Positions 1 to 8,100 of a DNA stretch of 13,300 nucleotides are shown here, piece by piece; the first letter of the stretch is position 1, and each line of letters opens with the position of its first letter. A program made the position numbers and the translations under genes. The notes beneath the pieces were generated by a model. That model was not told where the DNA came from, made no database searches, and worked only from the letters and a program-made list of their open reading frames with translations. Origin of the DNA: Phoronis ovalis (taxonomy: Eukaryota; Phoronida; Phoronidae); assembly GCA_028565635.1 (NCBI GenBank), contig JAOXYB010039006.1, positions 1 through 13,300 of the forward strand, read 5' to 3'.

Positions 1-204
1 CAACTATTTGGTTTGATATATTTCCATACAAGTGCTAAATATTTGCAAGAGCCGAATCACAGCACTAAATTGCTTGCATCTGGGCAACATGGATCTGATA
101 TGGAGCTCGCAGTCTCGTGTGAAGTACGATTATACCAGAAAGGAGCGTCGTACTTAAAAACAGACGTCCTATAGGCTATACAACGTATATTTATAACACA
201 TTAC

Positions 205-287
205 TTCCGTTGGAGACTTTGTTCCCGGGCGGGTTTCTACTGATATGCTATCAAAACCACCATTAGCTAAAAATCGCCTGCGCCGAG
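205..287. other. Short segment open on both strands, possible exon
   Basis: Minus strand: acceptor GATTTTTAG, 62 nt (266-205) encoding NGGFDSISVETRPGTKSPTE, then GTAATG. Plus strand: 216-287 encodes FVPGRVSTDMLSKPPLAKNR and LRR before GTAATA. Both readings look protein-like and they exclude each other. The minus reading has the same entry and exit phases as the OTU tail exon at 2282-2343, so it could belong to a further minus-strand gene. No partner exon was found. Confidence 0.2.
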
Positions 288-1620
288 GTAATAGATGAAT
301 TTTACAGCAAATGACTCTTAAGCCTCTGTACTTTCTTTACAGAATAACATCATTTGGGTATTTGCAATATATAACAAAATCCAAGATTGCATTGGTTTTC
401 ATTTCAGCTTGTTCAATATATTCATTAGTAATCGCTGTAGTCATACGACAAATTTATAAAAATCGGACTTGGATTTTATTTGATTATACACAAGCATGCC
501 AGGTACATTACAGACTTACTGTTGATTGAGGTATAAATGGAATATGCTCTTCTACTTCAGCAGTCTAAAATGAAGCAAAAACGAATTATTCGTAGAGTCT
601 TATGTATATAATAAATTAATATATTTTTATATTGTTGAAATATCGTATATTGATGAAATGTGTATAAAACAGTTTTTAGAATTATTGTGTAAATGCAGCA
701 ATTAAAGTAGTAAACTATAAATGATTCTATAGTTGAGTACTGACTTAGGTTTTCATTCTCATCTGGTATTATAAAAAAAGCATGATTTGAAAAAAGTATT
801 CCCAACTGGTTTATTTTCGTTCATTTTTGATTTATGCCCTGGTGTTTGCATTAGTTTGTGAAAAGTCACTTACTCAAACCAAATTAATTTTTTTTTGCCC
901 AAACTGGTATTCTAGCAAGACCAGAATATGAAACAAAACTTTGGGTCGAACCCCGGGGTCGAACATTGTGTTTTGTAATCTGTAGTTTCATAAAGGTATC
1001 TTATATTTGTAGCACTGTAGATATACAAAACGTTGTGTGTTCTGGACCAAAAACACAACAAACTTGCGTTCTGTTGACATTATAAATACCGTGTAATGAA
1101 TAGGTCCCTTTTCACGAAAATTATAAATTACTGTTTGTTTCATAATGTATAAAGAAACCAAATATGTAAACTAAATCACAGACAACATAGTGAAAACGTT
1201 TGTGCAATGCACATTTTCTGATAAAAAGCTGAAACTACTGGGAGACAGTTTAACATTGAAAAACAGCACTTTAGCCAGGTGGCGCTACACACAACTAAAC
1301 ATGCTTATGGTATAAGGAATCATTTCAGAAGATACAAATTGTTCCGCATGCGCATGTACGTATGCTGTTTAACAGGATGTTGTACTTATCATGACGTTCA
1401 TTTAGAAAAATGTTCACAAATCGTTAAGTATAATACTTTTGGGTTTACGTTTTCCTTTTCCTGTAATTTCAAAATAGTAGATTCACTAAACTGTTTTTAC
1501 GTCCGCGGATAGAACATTTTTGCACGTTACAGACAAACCGTGGGAGGGTCCCTTTCTAAGATGCATCTCGGCAAATTGGCTATAATTGTGAAATAGACGT
1601 TTTTTACTTGGACACTGCAG
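288..1620. other. Non-coding, no gene seen
   Basis: AT-rich sequence with scattered stops in all frames. The open stretches at 311-529, 557-805 and 1279-1512 have no splice signals or recognisable composition. The only local pattern is a 9-bp direct repeat GGGTCGAAC (943-951 and 956-964) around a CCCCGGGG centre. Confidence 0.6.
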
Positions 1621-1710
1621 GTCAGTAATTCGTATGCAAATGACGGTAGCACTTATCAGACATGTAAATTCAACGTCACCTCTGGCGAGAATACTGGTTT
1701 TCAATGTTAA
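1621..1710 (+). CDS. Weak candidate plus-strand terminal exon
   Basis: A good acceptor (GTTTTTTACTTGGACACTGCAG) precedes an open stretch reading YANDGSTYQTCKFNVTSGEN and GFQC before TAA at 1708-1710. AATAAA follows at 1813-1818. The peptide has two cysteines and an N-V-T sequon, like an extracellular domain edge. No upstream plus-strand exon was identified, so this may be chance. Confidence 0.2.
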   Translation, partial: VSNSYANDGSTYQTCKFNVTSGENTGFQC

Positions 1711-2137
1711 ACTAACCCCAAATTGATTAGTTTCAATTTTAATTTATAATCATCCATTCTGAGCCGTTATTTTAGATATTTTTTGTTGTGTTATATAGCA
1801 TTATTAAAACTTAATAAATACACTAGAATTATCAGTTAGTCTAGCTTGCTTACATATTAGTTTAGATAAGAGTGTTATAAGCATAAATCAGCGAAAGCAC
1901 TAGTACTGTGTTGCAGGTTTTGCAGAATGTACGTGTTGTAATTTAAACACTCATCTTCAAATGACTACATGTAGAGACACTATTATTTGAATTCAAAAAA
2001 AACTTACAACGTATGAGCAGGAACTGGTTATGCTGTCAATTTCAGCCTAAGACAGATGTAGGTAATTAGTTATTCATACAATCTTAGCAGAAACAAATAT
2101 ACATGTTAAAAAAAATCGTGGAATATCATCTTGTTTA
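1711..2137. other. Non-coding, probable 3' flank of OTU gene
   Basis: AT-rich with no exon-like segments. On the minus strand it would hold the 3' untranslated region and end of the OTU gene transcript. Confidence 0.4.
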
Positions 2138-2188
2138 TCAAATGCTTCCTTTTTTCGAATATGAAACTGAATCTGAATCTGTTTTTGA
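2138..2188 (-). CDS. OTU gene, probable terminal coding exon (residues 442-457)
   Basis: The acceptor is AGACATTTTTAG, 93 nt after the previous donor. It is entered at phase 0 and encodes SKTDSDSVSYSKKGSI before TGA at 2140-2138. Only phase 0 gives this Ser/Asp/Lys-rich peptide, which suits the preceding acidic tail. No donor is seen before the stop. No canonical AATAAA follows on the minus strand for 400 nt; an ATTAAA lies at 1743-1738. Confidence 0.5.
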   Translation of the reverse strand, partial: SKTDSDSVSYSKKGSI

Positions 2189-5100
2189 CTAAAAATGTCT
2201 TATTGTCCGCGACTCACACAGCACTGCTTACTACTAGGGACGTACTGTTTTCTTGTTTTCAAGCTATGTCTCTTGACTTACCCGCTCAGCCGTTGCACTT
2301 ATTATGTCTTCCTGCTGATTGTCGTCCTCGGTCGAAGATTGCTCTGAAACATAATGATTAGGAAATATGCAGTGTTGTTAATTTTCATTACACGTCGGTA
2401 TTTAAAAACAATATAACATGAATGATCAAGCATCAATAACAGTTGCTCATGTAGAATCGTAGAGCTTCATTTTACAATGTTTGTTATTTAATACATTTTT
2501 ATTTGCTCCTAATTATTCCATTAGCCTGCTGACCTAAGGTGACATTAATTTCAGTGCTGCACATATGTTGCTGCTAATGTGAATCTTCAAACTCAACTGT
2601 CTCTTTTAGCACCAACTCACCATGCATTTATCTAGTCTCGATTTCGTGAGTTTGGGCTACACCTCAGACAACTTATGACGGGCTTGCCGAACGTTGCATC
2701 TAGATATGGATTATGTCGGATATTGCCTAATTGACACATGGGGTCTACTATTCAACAGGAAAATTATTAATTCAATTTTTCCTGAAAGTCTGACGTGATC
2801 TATATCTTGGTATTTCTACTGTTGAGACCCATTTTGAGTCCGTATAACATAACAATACACATAACATTTTCCTACCTCTTACTACACCGTAGTAGTGCTT
2901 CTCACTCAAATGTGCCACTAATACCTCCTCTTTTCCCCTCTCATTTATGACTAAGGGTTTATCAGCCCTTTCTGCAGAGCTGTATATTAAAATTTTTTTT
3001 CCTAGACACTTTGCTGTACTCATTATGATAACATAATCCGCCCAAGTCCCATCCTTACGCATTTCTTGAACGTACTCTGGCCATGGCCTGTCTGCAAACT
3101 TTGATACGTGGGATTTGTCCTAAAAATGACATCAAAAAATCTCATCTGTTTTATATTGTTTAATTAATAGGCAATTATTTTAACATGTGTATACATTGTA
3201 TGGGTACCAGTATTCTGCACAGGGAATATATATATTCAAAATATTTATGACAACATTCTATGTGAAAATGTAGTGGTTCTTTATCAGTTTTCTAATGCTA
3301 AATTACACTGCACAGGAGGAAAGTATAGACATTATAAATAAGGAAAAGTATATTTACTTTCGTAAATTGGTGCTGCATTGTATATTTCCAGGCCCGTTCT
3401 CTTAATTCAGTGTATTCAATACCGGTTGCTAATGCTACCGCATGAAAAAAACAGTTTCCGTCGGGTGGAGTATTAACAATGTTTAAGTTTCTCTTCTTTA
3501 AACGGTTTGTCAACCTCCGTTCTGCAGCTTTGTATTGCTCGTTGTCGTGTTTGGATATGTTGATAGTCTCCCTGAGTACTTTTTCTGTAAGAAATTATCA
3601 GCTATAGTACGTCTATAACTTTATACAAAATAAATCAGTTTCACGTTTTCTAGCAAATCAAACTAGCTGTGCCCTTATTACCTTTGCATCACCCTCTACG
3701 CTATGTTACATCTTTAACAGTTTGTTCTATCTTCATACACTGAAGCTTGAACATTCAAGGTGTTTTGTCAATAATATAAAAAAAAAATCCGCCATGAAAA
3801 TTAAATGCGTTCAAGTGCTTTGTGTTATTATGATTTCATTAACATTAGTAAATGTGATATTGTTATACTGTTTTACTGAAAAATAATCCCAGAAAGATAA
3901 CGTTTTTTTACAAAAGAAACTCAACCGTTGAATCACATTGTGATGGCTGCTTATTGCTAAAATTAATTAGAAGATAAATTCAAATATTACCAATTATAAA
4001 CTTCACGCCCCTAATTTTGTTATTTGATGTATATAGTAAAAATGGAATTTCACATGGTGACTGATTAGTGTAAAATTTATTGTTGCACATGCATCATCAG
4101 ATTAAAAATAACATGTTTAATGTTTAAAAAGCACTGAGTAAAATTATAATTGTACCTGGTCATAATTGAAAAAATCTCTTTTCTAAATATTTCCTCCTAA
4201 AATAAAACATCGTCAATGTAAGATAATAAACTCTAATTCTGTGGCAACTGTAACATTGATGCCTGATATTTGTCTGTAATAAATAGAGAATTTATTTGAA
4301 AGGATTTAAATTTAGCGCGCTAAGAACCAAAAATATTGCTTCGATGTGCATATATTTGAAATACCATAAGATTACAACAGACGAAACAGACGTAGATTGT
4401 TATATGTATGATTTGCATCTTACTGTGCCTGCCGACAACAGGGGCTGTAGCAATAGCCTTCCTTTATTATTCAATTCATCTTTCATCTCTTGCATTATTA
4501 CCTAAAAGATGAATTAATAAGACTGATTGCTGAACAATTTTAGAGATACAACTTAATTTATACCTGAACTATTACTAGAGGTCATAGGAAACGCCACATT
4601 TTCTCAAACAGCCTTACATTTTTTTAGTTTACTTTGAATAATCATGCATACTCTAAATATGAATATTTATTCTTCAACAAGTGTTACAAAACATGTATCA
4701 TACTGGATAAACTGTACTTTATTCTCTCTGAACATAAGTTATGTATAGATTGATTTTAAGCTATGTTTTTTAGTATAATGTTATATTATCTGTGTACTTG
4801 CCAGGTGGCATAAGGTCACAATTGATTTGACCGCAGTGGTGCAGGCGCAAAGACTGGCTGTGCTTGAAAGTAGTACCAAAGCCTTAAATTTATGATTTTT
4901 TCTTTTTTCTCCTTCGCGCTGGCTTTTTTTGTTTGTTTCTGTTTGAAAGAGAAATCACTATACAAGAGATTGAAACTAATATTAGCCTTTTAAAGTAAAA
5001 TAAACTAAAATTTAATAGGATTATTTGAACTAGGGCAAAGCTATGAATTTTGTCAGTTGTTGGGTTGCATTTTTCTGGGGTAGTCTACATAGTGTAATAG

Positions 5101-8100
5101 CAAAACAATGTGGTGGTCATGCCTGTACGAGAAATTAACTGGGAGTAGTATACATAATAATCTTCAGTTCTTAACAGGTCATTTTCTTCGCACAATGTTT
5201 GGGAATTTTTTATAATGATTTAAGTTACATGAAATTACTACAGAAGTGGATGGGAAAATCAATTGTGTCCTTATACCAGGTAATGCTTTTATGTTACGTC
5301 ATATTTCCAAACTATAGAAAATTGAGATTTGATTAGTAATCTGAAGTTTATCAGTTCGAATTATTACTTACTTTTACTGATTCAGTTCCTGTAGTAAATG
5401 AACTACCTTCCTCTGTAAAGTAGTCTTCATATGCAGTCACCCACTTCGTTTTCTGCGGCATTTCACGTGCTACAATTTCTCTGAAATTTTATATTACTAT
5501 TCATATTATAACAATAGTGTATGGTTTAGCATCGTACGTATGGTTTATCAGCTGCATGTACCACGAGCTGAAGGCAGCTCATAGAGTCCTCTGTTCTTTC
5601 GCGAGATTGGTATGCTTCGGTATACGATGATATAAACCATGCATTATCATTCTTATAAACAACAATAAACTCCCTACGTACGAAGCTTGATTCACAATAT
5701 CGCGCCTAGGAAGCTAAGGAAGCAGACGAAGCATATGAAAATTATACTCTCAAAAATTTAGGACACTACAAAAAGTGCGATACATCTACGTTGTTTAACA
5801 TATTTGATAAGGGTGCTTTAATAGAAACTTACTGTTTTGTATTCTGAGTTGAAATTATAAAGTTTAATATTTTCTGTTGACGTTCAAACAATTGTCTGTG
5901 GTATGGTGATAATTAGTTATCTGCACTAGCTATTCTCACCTGAATTTTTCTCTTACTATTGTTATTATTGCTTCTTCATCTATTCTTGACCTTATGCGGA
6001 CAAACGCATTATTGAATCCATCAGATTTCTGCAACAGTTGCTTTGATGTTTTTATTCAGGAACACAGATAGTTTTATTTACAACAGTAGTAAGAGTACTT
6101 TTCATTTAATAAGGTATAAAGAACCAAACATTGTCCATGTTATTTTGCTCTATATCTGGCAAGCTAGCAGTATTTCCTACATTTTCTAACAAGACATTTG
6201 TCATGACTAGTGCCCATCCAATGTGTAGGATTACATTTTTTAACATTATTGGTTTTTTACATTAGAAAAGAATAGAATACTGCATGCATTATAATCTGGT
6301 TTAAAATTGTGGGGTACTCTTATTCAAAATGACTGTATCTGCTGTCTGATGCGTTACTCCCGGGGAGAACTGACCATATTTTTAGATAGGTATGTGCAGC
6401 CCAAACTCAAAATATCCACCCATTTTTAAGGATTTGATCTCAAAAATTGGTCCACTTTTAGGGTTGTCTGTCACAAAAAAGGACCAATTTTTAGGTTTTT
6501 TCTTGCAAAAGTGCTTTGGAATTGCTACCTTTAAATAAAATCGGGGAAAAATTACATATTTTTAGTGTTTGTTGAAAAGTGAACCGATCTCTATGAACAT
6601 TTCTGTGAAAAGTCAATCCATTTTTAGGCATTAATTTGTGAAAAAGTGACCCATTTGGTCTACCAACCTATGTCCTTTTTAGAACCACCTTTGAATCGTC
6701 CAAGTAGCGCTTCGTCTTTGTAGCTATAAACGCAACGTGACGTGATATGCCTTCTCAGGAACAAATATGGCCACCATTCGGCAACGTTGGGAGTAATGTG
6801 GGTCAATATTATACATAACCTGTACTTACTCTGTACTGAATATGGAGCTGATCAGATAAAAACTGACGCAGTTATTGTGAGACAAAAAGTGTTACGCGCG
6901 GTAAAAAGTGTCTAAGATTCGTACCGGCATTTGACCTACTTGTCAAGGTCATTTTAAAATGTCACCTAGTCTATTACGCCTAAAAACCTATGGCCATCCT
7001 AGAACCACCTTTGAATCGTCCAGGTAATGCTTCGTATTCGCGGCTATAGAACAAACTTAGATGGCTTCCAGTCGGCCATATTGGAAGTAATCTATGCCAA
7101 AATTACATATAGCCTGTAATGGTACCTGTACATACTCTGCACCACATAAGAAGCTGATCGGATAAAAACTAAAGCGGTTATTACAATGTGCCCTCTCAGG
7201 AACAAACACGGCTGCCAGTCGGCCATATTGGAAGTAATCCAGGTCAATATTATATATTACCTGTACTTTGACTTGTACTTATTCTGTACAGAATATGGAG
7301 CTAATCGGATAAAAACTGAAGCTGCTTTGCGAGATAAAGAAGGTGTTACGCACGGTACAACATGTCGAAGATTCGTAACTGCATTTGTCCTACTTGTCAA
7401 AGTCATTTTAAAATGTCACCTAGACTACCAACCTATATTCTTCCTAGAACCACCTATGAATCGTCCAGTTATTATTAAGACATGCAATCTCGCGAACCAA
7501 CATGGCCACCAGTCGGCCATGTTGGCAGTAATCCGGGTCAATATTACCAATAACCTGTCCTTTGTCCTGTACTTAATTTGTACCGAATATGAAGCTGATC
7601 GGATAAAAACTGACGCAATTATTGTGAGACAAAGAAAGTGTTACGCACGGTAAAAAATCGTATCGTACCGGCATTTGACCTACTTGCCAAGGTCATTTTA
7701 AAATGGCACCGTGCCTATTACGCCCACCAACCTATGGACTTCCTAGAACTACCTTTGAATCGTCGAGGTAGCGCTTCGCCTTCGCAGCTAAAGACGCAAC
7801 GTTACGTGCCCTCTCGGGAACAAACATGGCAGCCAGTCGGGCATATTGAAAGAAATCCAGGTCAATATAATACCTAACTTGTACTTTGTCCTGTACTTAT
7901 TCTGTACCGAATATGTAGCTAATCGGATAAAAATGAAGCAGTTATTGTAAGACAAAGAAAGTGTTACGCACGGCAAAACATGCCGAAGATTCGTAACGGC
8001 ATTTGACCTAATTGTCAAGGTCGTTTTAAAATGTCACCTAGCTTATTACGCCCGCCCGTCTTCCTAGAACCACCTATGAATCGTCCAGATAGGGCTTGGT

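Noticed and set aside
943-964. tRNA- or SINE-like B box (GGTTCGACCC on the minus strand)
   Set aside because: No A box at the right distance and no cloverleaf; it is explained by a 9-bp direct repeat around a CCCCGGGG centre.
1486-1704. 72-codon minus open frame
   Set aside because: No splice sites or family pattern. The plus reading at 1621-1710 is more exon-like, though still weak.
2610-2645. Plus-strand 36-nt exon with good borders (HQLTMHLSSLDF)
   Set aside because: Very short, isolated, and inside an intron of the well-supported minus-strand gene.
6125-6275. About 50 open codons on the minus strand in the large intron
   Set aside because: The peptide looks partly plausible but there is no usable donor or acceptor pair.
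7135-7320. Hammerhead ribozyme core in the array unit
   Set aside because: The unit has CTGATCGG...CTGAAG, not the CTGATGA...GAAA core, and no flanking stems fit.
7186-7653. 155-codon plus-strand open frame
   Set aside because: It is a translation of the tandem array; the protein repeats the unit and has no domain.
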